Source of the DNA: Apostichopus japonicus
Lineage: Eukaryota; Echinodermata; Holothuroidea; Aspidochirotida; Stichopodidae
Direction of reading: 5' to 3'
Length of the DNA: 64,000 nucleotides
NCBI RefSeq assembly: GCF_037975245.1
Contig: NC_092567.1
Coordinates: forward strand, 21,178,876 to 21,242,875
The notes under the pieces are model-generated. The model was given only the letters and a program-made list of their open reading frames with translations. It ran no database searches and had not been told where the DNA came from. Positions 11,604-24,983 of the stretch are shown piece by piece. The first letter of the stretch is position 1. Each line of letters starts with the position of its first letter. The translations under genes were made by a program, and so were the position numbers.

Positions 11604-11672
<69 letters not shown>
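11604..11672. repeat. (AT)n microsatellite
   Basis: About 69 bp of uninterrupted AT dinucleotide repeat. Confidence 0.95.
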
Positions 11673-11677
<5 letters not shown>

Positions 11678-12680
11678 CTGTGGGAGCTGAAACACAAAAT
11701 GAACAAAAGGGATCATCAAAATATTTATCTTCCTGTCGTATTTTTGTTATCTTCCCGCTCGCCTGAGAGATTACCATCTTTTCAATGACCGAGGCCGCGG
11801 TTACCATATGCTTGGTAGCATTGGCTATAGCAGCTCCCTGGTTTATTCGTGTCAGTGAATTGCAATGGACCACGTATATGTGGACGGTAGTAATTAAGGC
11901 CATTTAACAAAGATATTGTTGGTGTATTATATAGGCATGACTGGACATTTATGCAGCAATATTATGATTAACTTATAAAGAACTGGTCAAGTGTATTTAT
12001 GATTGACACTCGGAGAGGTTTTTGAACTTTGAAGCATGTAAAAAATGGATGAGGGGAGGAGTCGCATCAGGACTTTCACTTACAACTTTGAAACAGACAA
12101 GTCACTATTTTCCGCCGAATTGCATCGAATTTTGAAAGAGAATCATTGATTCATTTCATGTATGGGTCTATAATCTTAGCTCATCAGACAAAACTGTCTC
12201 GCGTCGATTAATGTACCATTATATACTACGAGACCAGTTATCTATATTTTGAACAAAATTCCCACAATTTTAAAAATCTTTGAAATAGCTTAATAGTCTA
12301 TAAACAAGAGAAAACAATAATTCTCTATAACAATTAAGTAAATTGCCATATGTACAACATTAATAGGGTGTAGTCGGAGATTACTGGTTCCACGAGTCAT
12401 TTCCCGTGCCTGGAAGCCATCATCCACACTCATTGCTTACAGATGAGGGGCAAACTATTTCACTGAGTACAATAAGCTTAAATAATACAGATATAGCTTA
12501 CATCGCTAAAACAGCTGTATACAGTTCACTCATCTGTTACTAAATACTGCAGTGCACTCTTTTGGGTTATATGTGTCTCGTACGGCCTCCTCTAGTGTGG
12601 GATTAGTCTAGTGTCACCAGCAACATTCATTATAGCTGTTTAAAATGAGCGGCGAAACCAACAGGCATGATATTTAACTA
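11673..12680. other. Upstream flank of first sulfotransferase gene
   Basis: No open frame or repeat family recognised. A 5' untranslated exon of the sulfotransferase at 12964 may lie here, because a splice acceptor precedes that gene's start codon, but I could not locate it. Confidence 0.35.
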
Positions 12681-12686
12681 TATATA

Positions 12687-12740
<54 letters not shown>

Positions 12741-12826
12741 CATATACATATACATATATATATATATCATATACCATATCATATACCATATACATATATA
12801 TATCATATACCATATACATATATATA
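12681..12826. repeat. AT-rich microsatellite with CATATACCATATA minisatellite
   Basis: An alternating AT tract grades into three or more imperfect copies of CATATACCATATA with ATATAT spacers. It lies just upstream of the first coding exon of the sulfotransferase. Confidence 0.9.
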
Positions 12827-12963
12827 TCGAGATCCCGCCTTAGGATTCACAAATGATTTTGAGTTGGTTAGCACGAATAGTAAATTGACTGAAAGTTACT
12901 TACTCATATTTTCGTGTAATTCCTAGGCCTTTTATTATGTTTTTATTTTTAAAATACGCAGCC

Positions 12964-14174
12964 ATGGACATGAAGAGTGCGACACAAAAGATCACCAAAT
13001 ATTCTTGGACAGGGCTATTTCTTATACTCTTCATGCTTTACATCGTTCGAAATACTCATCCTGATCTATCCGACCGTCAGAGTCGACCAATCAAATTTCA
13101 ACGAGACACCGTTGTCTATGACGTCAGTCCCAAGGAGAAGAAAAGAAAGGGAAGTACAAACAGCGGTATGTTGTTTTGAATATTAATTTTATTCATTAAT
13201 TTGATTTTCCCTGTGATAGTCATGTCTCCCCAGAGGTGTACATATAGGACGCTTCAGGTGGTTCATTGAACCAGCCCCTCCCCAATCATCTCCGGGGGGG
13301 GGACACTTCTAGGGTTGGTTCCGATATTTTCAGCCAATGAATCATAGCTGTCAGCGAGAAAGATCATTATTGCTTATCAAATTATGGACGTCGTGTCAAA
13401 TGTAATTTAGATAAAAGGACAGCGAAAACCCCGTATCTCACTCATGAACCGGGACCCCTGTGTTACCCTAGCTACGCGCCATAGACACTCACTCCCTTAC
13501 TCTCCATCGAACCCCCCCCCCCCTCCACAGCCTCTCAACCATCCCACAATCTATATAGTCAAAGGTGTCTCACATGATCAATTTTTATGGAAATAAAATT
13601 GACCTTACTTATCTAAGAAAAACACCTTTGCTCGAAATGAGCCGTCTCAATTTGACGTGAAACCTTATCTGTAGCATCCTTCATATCCGATATCGAAGGA
13701 CAATAAACCCACTCTGCTAGGCCGCCAGGGTAGTAAGAAAAATATACGTAACTGCTATATGCTGTCTCTGGTTAGTTTTATGCTTTCGATTATCATGAAT
13801 TAAGATGGCCACATAACGTCCGTTGATATCCAACCTTTACCACGTTCCGGGTAAAGTGTGTGATCTCTCATTTTACAGTTCCTGACAACTGGATTTCCTT
13901 TTTAGGACAGAGCTGTTGAAGTGGTGTCTAGCTCCCTTGCTCATGTGCTTAACACAAATGATGCAGGATAAAAACCATGGAGCAATGACTATAATAGTAA
14001 ACTATTGTTATGGGTATTTCATATTGTTATCCACTGAACTACGAAGCGTGTACCCATATACGTAGTACCAAACCTACAAGAACAAAATCACTTAAATAGG
14101 CCCCGGTTCGAATCCCGGTGGAGGCTGGAAGTCTTATCACTGTTTTGGATTTTTTAACTCACTACAATATCAAT

Positions 14175-14257
<83 letters not shown>

Positions 14258-17200
14258 ATATATGCAAATTCGAACATGAAAGTTAAATGTTAGTAACGAG
14301 TGATTAGTCCGTTGTTTTCATACTTTATTTTCGCTTGGCATGTAAAGAAAGTATCGATTGTCCTTTACATCAATGTCTTATCTTGTCTCTTCGTCTTCCG
14401 ACAGGGGTAGCCATGCAGCGTAGAGGGAACTTGCTGTATCCAATGGTCAACGTGACAAACTTTCCACGAATAGGTAATGTTTACTTTTCCGATTCCGTTC
14501 TTTCGTGTACCTTAACACTGACCATATACTTGATCAGCAAGCTAGCATTCTTATCGTTTCCTATATATAAACTTAAAAACTGATTTTTAACTACAACCTT
14601 TTCCCAAATAAATGAAAGAAAAGAAATTATCATGGGAGCAGAAAGCAGTGGGCAAATAAAGACAGACCTGATGTGCAACTCTTTTTATATACGCTTGTCA
14701 GAGGAAAGGCTTGCTCACCTCCCTCGACATTTGAAGAAGAAAAATATGTATCATGTAGGTAGACAAAATGCCGTCCGTCGCATAACGTGCTTTTTGTTTT
14801 CTTTTAAACTTTGATAAACCCCTGGACCAGGATGGAGAGAGAAAATTAACACGAATACTTTACACATACAGTCATGTCCAAGAAAATACATACTTGATAT
14901 AAACTGGTGTTTATTCTCAACATCCATCAATCGAAATGGTATAACCATCGAGCGAAATGATATAACCAGGGAATTGGTCCATAGCAACTCCCTGGTATAA
15001 CCATTAAGCGAAATGGTATAACCATCAAGCGAAATGGTATAACCAGGGAGTTGTTTCATAACATCTCCCTGGTATAACCACCGAGCGAAATGGTATAACC
15101 AGGGAGTTGTTTCATAACATCTCCCTGGTATAACCACCGAGCGAAATGGTATAACCAGGGAGTTGTTTCATAACATCTCCCTGTTATAACCATCAAGCGA
15201 AATGGTATAACCATCAAGCGAAATGGTATAACCATGAAGCAAAATGGTATAACCATCAAGCGAAATAGTATAACCATCAAGCGAAATAGTAAAACCATCA
15301 AGCGAAATGGTGCAATCTTAATCGCTGTGTCAGTTCATGATTCTTTGATATCCCTAATCTAAACTAAGCTGAGCTTCCTTAAATGAACTAACATCTACAT
15401 CTAGTTCTACTTACTATTCCGATTCCATTCTTTTCTGTTCATTGGTCATTTTTCGTTGGTTATAAATGTTATTTTGTTTTATTCGTTATTGCCGTTCTAT
15501 AGTACTACTTATAAATACTGTCCTTGTTGTTTCAAAGATGATTTAGATGAAGAGGAATGCCAAGCCATGATGGATGACGTCATAGTAGCACCAGCCTATT
15601 CCATGCCCCTTACAGCCCTGGCCAGCTTTCCTCGTTCGGGTAACACATGGACGAGATCACTTTTACAAGTAGCGACGGGTTATTCCACTGGAAGTGTGCA
15701 CTGGGAAAGTGAAAGAAACAGACAACGCGTTCAGGAGTGTAAGAAACTTTTCTTGAAAAAATAATTATTCCCGTCTGATCTAGGTAAAGGGGGCATGAAT
15801 CTTAATGGAAGGGTCAGACGCGAATTAAGAATATTATAAGAGAGGTGACGTAGCTTCTAGGTCCCCTCCTCCCCCGTCCCATCGACTTCGCCCCCCTCCT
15901 CCCCCCCCCCGCATCCTTCGGTATATTTAAATCATTAATTAATTCTATAATTAGGTCTAATTGCAAAGTTGAGGTAATAAATATTCTTGATTTTTTTGTA
16001 TGCAGTTGAATGGGGGTTAGGGGTATTTGCCAGCATCTGATGATGCACGACCCCCTGGTCCCCCCCCCCCTCCTTACATGCACGCACGCCATTTGACATT
16101 TTTTAACCATAATCGATGTCTATATAACATTGAAAACCTTTCCGATGACTTATAAATCGAAAAGGAACTTCTAAAGTGATTCGGAAAGCCTAAGTTTTAA
16201 ATTAACCCTTACAATCGACCTTTGGAAAATATGTAAGTTAATAATGATGTTCATATTAGAGCTTCATGTTTCGTTTTTCTTCTTCTTCTTCAGGGTTTCT
16301 AGCTGGTACAGAAGATTATATGCGCCAGACAGGCGTATGTGTCAAAACCCACGAGTTTTCAATTGATCACATTCCTATCTTCAATAACGGTGCAATAATA
16401 TTAATCAGGAATCCATACTACTCCGTGGTTTCCGATTATTTCCGATTCTTTGGCGGTCTGAAGAATATTTCCCGGAACCAGTTGGTGGAATCGATGGAAA
16501 GTAGAAACGGTAAGCCTGTCATGGACTCAGAATATTGAAAATGAAGGAGTGGCTTTGATGTCGTTGGAGCCGACTTCCACTCATTTGGGGTTTGGGGTAC
16601 TCCCCCCCCCCCCACCCACCCCCTTCAAGCAAAAACAAATCAAACTCTAAACGTGAAATGAATGCATTTTGAGGAATATAATTATTTAGGCTATGTGTTA
16701 GGTCTACACGCAAGCTTGTGCTAATAAAGACTGTTAGTTTAGGGGGAGGGGAGGGGAGGGGGAGGGGAAGGGGAGGGGGGTTCGCCCTGTATCTGTGCCT
16801 GATTAATCACGAGCTTAGGTGTCTCTTGGAATCCTCTGGCGGGGGGGGGGGGGGCTAAAGTTCAGTGTGTAGAGCAATTGCTGGAAATTCCCTGCACCTT
16901 TTGGTCAGCATCGCATCTTATCATAGTAGCATTTTTTTTAACTGTTAGGGATACAAATTTATAAAACTTTTGGTAAAATTTTGATAATGCACCTGGCAGC
17001 AGCAGCAGGGTTAGTGACGTCATCACGGTACTTGAGCTGTTTGTTTATTTTAATTTTTGGTAGCTGATTAGTAATGGTCAATTTCTTTCTTGTTTCTTTC
17101 AGATCACTGGACGAAAGTGCTTCTCCCACAATTTCAGAGATGGAAATTGACAAACATTAATTGGATAAACAACTGCAAAAGACTATTAGTCGTCTTTTTT

Positions 17201-17458
17201 GAGGATCTGGAGAGAGATCCTGTTCGTGAATTAACCCGAATGGTTACGTTTCTTGGTCAGCCTCTCTCACCAAGACGAATCATGTGCGCCATATACAACT
17301 TTAGACCAATGGAAGCACATCGCAGTCATATGAACTTTGACCCATACACACCAGAAATGCACGCTATTTTAGACAGTTATATTCAAGAAGTTAATAAAAC
17401 GCTATTACAGAAAGGCGGAAATCCGTTACCTACGTATGAGAAATACGCACTGACATGA
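12964..17458 (+). CDS. WSCD-type sulfotransferase, paralogue 1 (complete)
   Basis: Five coding exons with GT-AG borders: 12964-13165, 14405-14473, 15538-15738, 16294-16509, 17103-17458, giving 347 aa. All four introns are phase 1. Residues about 13-28 form one membrane segment (type II anchor), followed by a variable stalk and a sulfotransferase fold. The 5'-phosphosulfate loop is SFPRSGNTW (120-128); KTHEF follows at 175, and RNPYYSVVSDYF (from 196) fits the 3'-phosphate-binding segment. It most resembles the catalytic part of WSCD1/2 sulfotransferases but has no WSC domains. It should transfer sulfate from PAPS to a glycan in the Golgi; the acceptor is unknown. I chose ATG 12964 because an acceptor (TACGCAG) lies directly before it and paralogue 2 has the same arrangement; an in-frame ATG exists at 12937. 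Confidence 0.88.
14099..14265 (+). repeat. tRNA-derived SINE with (AT)n tail, 5'-truncated
   Basis: Begins at a box-B-like GGTTCGAATCCCGGTGG, continues GAGGCTGGAAG, CACTGTTTTGGATTTTT and ACTCACTACAATATC, then ends in about 95 bp of AT repeat. The same order occurs in reverse at 17470-17690 and as a 3' portion at 22636. It lies in intron 1 of the sulfotransferase. Confidence 0.7.
14935..15310. repeat. Composite minisatellite, 21-bp unit
   Basis: Tandem units of the form AAGCGAAATGGTATAACCATC. They alternate with a longer variant carrying a pair of inverted blocks, AACCAGGGAGTTGTTTCATAA and CATCTCCCTGGTATAACC. It lies in intron 2 of the sulfotransferase. The long minus-strand frames across it reflect a period divisible by three, not a gene. 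Confidence 0.92.
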
Positions 17459-17469
17459 AATTACCCATT

Positions 17470-17690
17470 TGTATCTATTTATCTATATATATATATGTAT
17501 ATATATATATTATATATATATATATTTATTTATATTTATATGTATGTATATATATATAATTGAAATTGGAGCGAGTTGGAGAATCCAGAACAGTGAAAAA
17601 ACTTCCAGCCTCCACCGGGATTCGAACGCGGGCCTCCTGCTTTATATGCGGACACTTACCTTCATAAGAGATAGAGATTCTTATATCTAA
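17470..17690 (-). repeat. tRNA-derived SINE with (AT)n tail, minus strand
   Basis: Read on the minus strand: GTTCGAATCCCGGTGG (box-B-like), GAGGCTGGAAG, CACTGTTCTGGATTC, CAATTTCAATTATAT and then an AT tail (17478-17560). Upstream of the box-B-like motif about 60 bp extend the copy further than the one at 14099. It sits just after the stop codon of the first sulfotransferase and could lie in its 3' UTR. Confidence 0.7.
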
Positions 17691-17699
17691 GGGTGCTCT

Positions 17700-20600
17700 A
17701 GATATCAAATTGCTCGAAACATATTTTCTGAATTATGTTTTTAGTCCTGCCGAGCAGGGGGTTTCAAGGTTTCAAGAAGGAAGGATGAATATTTCTAAAA
17801 AAAATTAAAAAAAAGTTTGGAGACATAATGGTTTAGGCTACTATGTGTTAATTAAGTTATTAAATTATAAATTGTAAATGTTAATTGTAAATTAAGTTAT
17901 AATGACTACAATCCCTATAATTATTGCACTTGTGTAATGACAGTTTCTCGAAATACAATAATTTTTGTAGCAGCTGATCGCATGTATACTTCATGTACGC
18001 AGGCTTTTAAAAGAGGAGAAAAAAAGAATAATAGTGTAACAAATAATTTCTTAAAACGGAGGACTAATTTTGATCGCTGTTTTGTTTATACTGAGGTATA
18101 TACGGGTAATTTATTTTTTATTATTATTTTTTTTTAAATATATATATTTTTTTCATTATTGTCATCTTTAATGAGGAAAGTCCTGCTCAGTGCAGAAACA
18201 CTGCTTTCCCATAGGAGCCCTCAATTCATATACCATACTCTTTAGTGAAATAAGTTACTAGTAAGTGAAATAAAAAAATAGAAACAAAATGTCATTAGAA
18301 AAATGTTGACAGTGTCCGCCACAATGTAGTACTTTTTTTCGTCTTTGTAAAATATGATGGCAATAATGAACTTCCTTTGTCTCATTGAGCTCTAAGGTTG
18401 TCGACCAGATGACCCTTTAGGCTTCCACGGACCCTCAAACAAAGGTATAATCACTAATGATCTCAGTCCCCCCATGATTACGGCTGGCGTCAGAGAAATA
18501 ATGTTTGTCACGTGCTTGGGATTTTTCTTTTTGGCCCAAATTAACAATCTTGTATCTGTTCTCACTTTGAAAACATTGACGAATCGTTTGCCCTCATTGA
18601 CCCTCGAAATCTTCACGACCCCTCCCCCTCCCAATCCCCCCTCTAGGGGTCTGCATATACCCTAGAATGAGAGATATAATTATTTAGCTATTACAGTATA
18701 GTTCTCTGTTGACCAGTTGACAAAATCAAAGAAACATGGTATCACGCATACATGGCGTGGTATATATGGTTCGTAACATTAGTCGGCGTAGCGTACATAC
18801 GCCTTTCACACAATACCACGAGACCTCATGCTTGTAACAGTGTGACCGTTCGTGCGGGGCTGAAAAAAGGGCAGTGCCCGACTATAACCTTCGAACTCTC
18901 TCGATATCAATATTCTTCCCCTCCCCTTCCAAGGTATAAGATATGTGTTCATATGTAAGAGAGATGTTCAACAAAACTGGGGTGGGGGAGGGGGTCTGTA
19001 GGCCTACTTCACTACAACTTCCCTTTGAAAAATTGTAATACATAGGTACACCATATATACATATACGTTGTTAGGTTGATAAAGCAAAACAGATGTTAAG
19101 AACTTGTGGTAGGTACTCCATATAAATGTCCCATTGACTTTAACACTAAATCATCAAAGTAATGTGGCCTCTATAAGCCCTTATAAAAGTTCTCACTAAT
19201 TAAACCATGCCACTCACTGGATAGCTGACAAAGTAGACCATTCATGGCATCTTCAGTTTTCCGTATCATGAGTACACAAACCTCTTTACTCAGTAGGAAA
19301 CAATGTTCGTACGCTGCTCTTGGAAGGACTATAAGTGGTCTAAAATTGCCTCACTTTCCCTGAATTTTTTTCACCACATTTTTTTCCATTCATGCTCTTT
19401 AACATCCAAGCCACTAAAGGTCAGATCTTGATTTATAGCATATCGTTAAAGATGTTCTCCTGTTGTTGTTGTTGTTGTTTTGGGGGGCTCTTAGAACATT
19501 TAGGCGGATTGATATAGACTCTATGTGGAATATACCACCTTGTGCGTGCATACTTGATATGACAGAACAAAAACATGCTCTCCTTTTCTTTGGAACGCCA
19601 AAATGACTGCAAAAGATGCTACCGGAACCATAGCGGTAATTGGAGTAATGTAAACTCTCAATGGGGGAGATTATCCAATGTATGAGACCATGCAGTTATA
19701 AGGCTCGGAAAGTGTATAATTTAATAATCATTCTTTAACTATAAATTCAAAAGGATTCAAACATTTGGAAAAATCGCCTGGTGTTACAAAGCCTCCGCGA
19801 TCACGTTTTATGTTAAGAGAGGGGGAGGGGTGCACATGGGGAAGGTTGAACATGCAAGTTGAGAACTTGCATGTGTGCTGTGGTGCCATACATGTATCAA
19901 ACAATAATTGGACAATAAATTATCGACACTTGATTGAAACATACGTTTGGTACGATGGTACATTTGTTACGTAAATAAATTCCAGCACAACGACATGTGT
20001 ATACCAGGCGTCCATGATCTCTCTTGGCATTTTCGGCATATAATTTCGTTAATTGGGGTTGAGACGTGTTCGATTCCTGGAGGACATTCCTTCAGTAAGA
20101 CGAAGAAATATTTTGTAATCGATCGAGGTACTGTTAGGTTTGGTCGTGACCGATGCTGTCGTGTGCGAGGGAATACTAATTTAATTGTATGAGCCATATA
20201 GGAAAACATGGTTATAAGGGGATCCTGTAAGGAGAAGAAACAGTATTAAGAGAGCCAGGGGGAGGGAGGAAGGGAGGGGCGGGGCAAGTGTTGGGCTTGG
20301 TAACACATAGAGCACGTAATGGATTTTTATTTGGAATGGGATAAACGGTAACTCAGTTGATCTCTGTGGAATGAAATACACATTGAATTTAGTTGTAAGA
20401 GACATGTAGAAAAGAAAATATAGGTAAAGATGAAAGGAGAGAAGAATGAGACAGAGGAAGGACAAAGGAAAAGGAGAAAATAAGAAATATTAGTTTAACA
20501 ATAGTAGGGAAGAGAGGCATCGTGCGAAATCTTGGTAAACTGTGAGCATTTTGTGGAGGGGTTTTGTTCGGACAGTAATGAAGGGTTTTGTTCGGACAGT

Positions 20601-20711
20601 AATGAAGCTTTTGTATGTGTGTTACCGTATTTATTTGTTTGCCACAAAAGTACAAAGTGGAGGGAAGTCTTCCATAAAGCTTAAAAGCTTAACAATGTTT
20701 GTTTGTATTTT
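17700..20711. other. Intergenic spacer, no gene recognised
   Basis: AT-rich DNA with short C- or G-rich tracts (18618-18650, 18978-18995, 20257-20285). The open frames here (for example 18392-18665 and 19947-20209 on both strands) overlap each other and show no domain or splice pattern. Nothing coding is supported. Confidence 0.5.
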
Positions 20712-20951
20712 AGATCCTCCTGCGAGCAAGAACTCGCGTAGAAGCCATCATTGGCTTATCAAAGCCGCGAGCTGACCGAAGTCAGTCTCTTGGATTCATA
20801 TTTAACGTCCATGATTATTATAAATTGTATGTCAATTGTCAATAACTCTGTAACTGGACGACATAGTGATTATTACATTAATCTTGGAGTGACTCGAACT
20901 CGGGACCTTATGATTAAGAGGTACCGGCGTTAACCACTGAGCTAACACTCC
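20712..20951 (-). repeat. tRNA-derived SINE, minus strand
   Basis: On the minus strand it starts with a 66-bp tRNA-like head (20886-20951): GGAGTG..., box A TTAGCTCAGTGG, box B GAGTTCGAGTCACTCC, closing with CACTCC. A body of about 170 bp follows, ending TGCTCGCAGGAGGATCT, then a short T-rich and GTTTGT tail. A second copy lies at 38511-38752 in intron 8 of glycogen synthase, and its 3' end recurs at 3508. Confidence 0.8.
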
Positions 20952-20959
20952 TGTAACTG

Positions 20960-22635
20960 TATAGTAAAGGGCCGAGATCGTTAATACGTTTTTATACTTA
21001 TTTTTCTTTCAATCAGTCTTATAGTAGGGAATTCATTGATATCTCCAACCGGATACTAAATAAAAAAGAATTCATTCCGGATTATGCATCAGAACTGTAG
21101 CATTTCCCTATCAGCCAAAATATACAACACACTGTTTGTACGCTGATAAGAGATTACGTAAGAGATGTCTGCAGTGTAGTGATATGTCTCCCCTTTGTTA
21201 GTTTTGGACGGGTGGATTTGAAGATGTACGCTGGGTGTAAAGGCCCGCTTATAACAAGGGTCAGGTATCACCTTTAGTTACACGTTAAGCTTTATCACGA
21301 CGGAAACGTGCATATCGAAGTAAAAATAACAGGACGGAGGGCCACCTGACCAAACATGTTATAAAGGTCACCATATAACTATACCACTTTAGCGCCCTAG
21401 TAGAATCACTAAGAGTTTAATAATTCCATGAAGTTCTCACATCCTATCATATCCCCCTCCCCCCCCAACCCTTACCCAATCCACCGCCACCCACCGCCAC
21501 CACCATAAACATACATTCATTCACCAGGGGTTGTTTAAACTGTGCATTCACATATTTAGGCAAGGCATATATTATTGAGGGTCACGGTGAAATGATTGCT
21601 GAAAGTTCAACAACATTTGTTTAAACCTTTTTATTGTTTTTATTTGACTTTTAGTTATTTATTTGACTTTTCAGTGATTTTATTTTCTTGTGGGAGGGGT
21701 GGGTGGAGGGAGGGAGAGAGAGAGAGAGGAAGAAATGAAGGGGAGGAAGGGGAGGAGTAGTACTGACAACATTAAACAGGTGTTAATATGTAAAAATACA
21801 ACAAAAAAATGTGAATAAGAACGAACAATCAATGAATAAAGCAAAGAAAGTTAATAGGTCGAATGGCGGGCTCTGTCTGTAAAACAGGGGGGGATTGGAT
21901 CTGGTGCTTAATAAAGGCTCCAGAAGTTGTTACTCTTGCACTGGTTGGCACATGCAAAATTTTGCCTGACTACATTATGAATTCTAAAAAAAAACGAACT
22001 AAGAATGATTTTTAAAGGATTCTTCCACACTTATCTTTTTCTTTATCTCCTCCACCGCCCGTTTTTTGTTCGTTTTAACTTATGAATATTCATAGATTTG
22101 AATATGCATAAGATGTACACTGCAACATGAGATAAGTATCTCTGCCCGGAATGTGCTGGATAATAAACCTTGGTCATTCCCAGTCGAGATGTTATTTTTA
22201 GGATTTGAAAGGCCAGATTATTTGAGGAAGTGTTTTGAAAGTAACTATTGACAAGGTGGACGGAAAAATTAAGAATTCACTATAAACGATAGATCCTTGC
22301 ACGAACCAGCTGAACGTTACTCGGAAATATAGCCAACATTCGAGTCTCTGCAAAACAATGTAAGTGATATTTCCTCACTGTATAAATGATTAATTAATTA
22401 ATTAATTAATTCTTTTTTAAATCGTTAATGTTGCATCATAATAACCAGTACTTGGATTTTACGTCATTCTTTTATTCTTTTAATTTGTAAGTTTCCTCAC
22501 GTTAATGTTTCTCTTAAAGTATTGGCGTGTTACGGTATTCTCTTTTTCTTTAGCTTGTAATACTTTATATTGATATTATTATTATTTTTGTATTGAAGTA
22601 TGTTTTCTGTGATGTATAATTGTTTTATATTAGGC
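20960..22635. other. Intergenic spacer, no gene recognised
   Basis: Low-complexity pieces only: C-rich DNA at 21452-21505, a GA-rich tract at 21703-21760 and (ATTA)n at 22388-22411. Confidence 0.5.
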
Positions 22636-22713
22636 TAGTTTTTCACTGTTCTGGATTTTTCACTGTTCTGGATTTTAAAACTCATTACGATTTCAATTAT
22701 ATATATATTAGGC

Positions 22714-22745
<32 letters not shown>
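22636..22745 (+). repeat. SINE 3' portion with AT and GT tail
   Basis: Carries TTTTCACTGTTCTGGAT twice in tandem, then AACTCATTACGATTTCAATTATAT and an AT then GT dinucleotide run. This matches the 3' half of the SINE copies at 14099 and 17470. Confidence 0.65.
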
Positions 22746-22750
<5 letters not shown>

Positions 22751-24866
22751 ATAATATGTGCCTCGGGAATAATTTTTGGACTTGTAGTACGAATACCAAA
22801 CTCATGAGTAAGAGTACACGCCGAGTTCTCATTGTTATGAGTACAAGCGAGTGCGGGTATAGTTCACCTTGCACTTCTATCTATAATAGCTTCACAAATC
22901 CCCCGAGTACTAAGTCTTATAACAGTCATCACCAATGCTTTCCTAAACACATTCCCCGTCACAGTCAAATACAGAAGCGTGCGTTCGCACGTGAGTACGA
23001 GAGGGGTGGGTGCAGGATAGGGCCCAAGTGCCTTTCCAATTCAATTGTCATTCGGAGCCAACAAGTTCAGTTGGGTGACTTTTTTTATACATTTAGTAGA
23101 GAGAGCACTCAGCCACTACGCGGATCCAAGACAATCGGAGTGTCCTCGCCTCCCCACCCCACCCCTTCAACTTCACACAAAAATTCTAAAGTATAGTTAT
23201 TAGCACAAAACTGCAATATGCGTGTGGACCTAATTTGTATCTTAAAAATGCACAGGATGCACAATTTCAAGGCTAACATTTTATTTCTGGAGGTGGAATC
23301 CTGTACGTTGGATGTTTAAAAAAACTGTCAATTCCAAACTCGTTTACATCAACTATATAATAAATATATTAAGTTTTTTGGGGGGTAAGGACACCCGGCA
23401 GTCGGCTTCAATGATCCCAGGGCCGTACTCTGTCCCGTATCTACCCCTGGATACCGGGAATTGGTACAAATTTGATTTTTTTTTTTTCAAAGCTAGTTAG
23501 ATAATGTGATGTCTCAAATAAATTCAATTCAAGTTAGAATGATATGATTTAAGTCAATTCGATGGACATTTTAATCAAACCTAAAAGTAATTATTCATTT
23601 ATCAAAGACGATGGTAACTTTTCCGCCGTCCCACATGGCTAATCCCTGTATACAGCAACAAGGAGGAGCCTGCGGCGATAGCAAACCGGTTATATATGAA
23701 TCGAGCAACCTTGCATTTTGGCAGACTATATTGAGATAGATAAAATAGTTCATATACAATAGTAATAATCTCCATTAAAAACGGCTTTGTTAAGTCTTTC
23801 AAAGGCGGGAAATGGATGCCGGATATGAGATACCGTCTGCTTGATGTTTAGTTAGACTTGATCCTCCAGTCGTATCAGTTATTTGGCGACGGAAAACTGA
23901 TGTTTCTCTAGTGTTGAATAGACATCCTGTCCTTTGATAAAAATGTGATATGGAACTTTACAGATTTTTTCTGTTTATGTAATAATGGCCTTCTGAATGA
24001 TAAGGGGCTAAGAGTGACCGGAAGTGTGTCATTTGGATTTTCGTATCATAGTCAACGTCTTTATACAAGGACTAGCTCAATGCTAACTATAAGTTAGACA
24101 TCGATGAGTTTTGTTTCAGATAAAGTCACCATGATAACAAGAAAAGGGAAATAATTTTCTGGTGATCTAAGATAACCATTGTCTGTATATATAGATAGAA
24201 TTTAAGACAAAGAAAATTCCAGAAAAGCGAAAAAATTGCTACACTAACTAACGACATACGAAGGCGCCATAACAAAATTCAGAACAAAACCCTTGACGTT
24301 CGTGGCAAGAACGGTTGGTATTCATTTCTTTGAATATTTCATATAATACACCGGTATAACTTGATCGCAGTATGTCTATTGTGATAATTTTTCTTTTTCA
24401 TTGTAACAACTTTGGTTGGAGACCTATAAACATGTAACACTGAAAACGTATGCACCAGTGCGTAGTACTCGAAAAGTACTCTGTACTCGGGTACTCGAAA
24501 CACGGATATTTTAACAATTAATCGATACTTGCACTCGATGTGAAGTATTCGGGGTGTTCAAGTGTTCGTCCTCGATATAAAGTATTCGGTACTCACCCTC
24601 GGACGACTACTGCACATTACGAGTCCCAACAAGCAGTACTTGGATTATGGTACTTTGGTACCCGAAACTTACGTACTCCGAAGTATCGTACTTGGTGATT
24701 GGCATAAAGACCTCTACTATACGTAACTTTGAAAAATACAAATACCTAGTTTCACTTATTTTGCAGGTATTCATATATTTGAAAATATATTTACAAATAT
24801 TATGTTACACATGCAAAATACCTGAAAGGTATTTTTAACCTGATGATGAATTTAGTACCCTGTTTT
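22746..24866. other. Intergenic spacer with TACTCG-rich blocks
   Basis: The segments 22780-23000 and 24450-24690 are unusually rich in GTACTCG/CGAGTAC-type words, suggesting decayed copies of one simple repeat. The 153-aa frame starting at 22735 begins inside a dinucleotide repeat and has no domain, so I do not call it a gene. Confidence 0.4.
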
Positions 24867-24983
24867 GCATTTAACCGCTGAGTAACTCTGGGTAAACCTT
24901 ATCAAGTCACGTCATGAATATTGTCAGTTATATGGCGTGGTTCGATAAGGTTTACCCGGAGTTACTCTGCATGTGAACGCATG
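24867..24983. mobile_element. Short foldback element
   Basis: GAGTAACTCTGGGTAAACCTT is answered about 60 bp later by AAGGTTTACCCGGAGTTACTC. Arms of about 30-45 bp with a short spacer form a strong hairpin. It lies about 200 bp upstream of the second sulfotransferase. No target duplication was recognised. Confidence 0.6.

Noticed and set aside
14751-15301. Minus-strand frames of 128 and 81 codons within the sulfotransferase intron
   Set aside because: The 21-bp repeat is divisible by three, so it stays open in frame; no domain and no splice logic.
20886-20951. Functional tRNA gene on the minus strand
   Set aside because: It has good A and B boxes but is the head of a 240-bp repeated SINE, with the same body in a second copy at 38511; the anticodon arm does not fold convincingly.
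22735-23196. 153-codon plus-strand frame
   Set aside because: Starts in a GT repeat, has biased S/T/P composition, no domain and no supporting splice sites.
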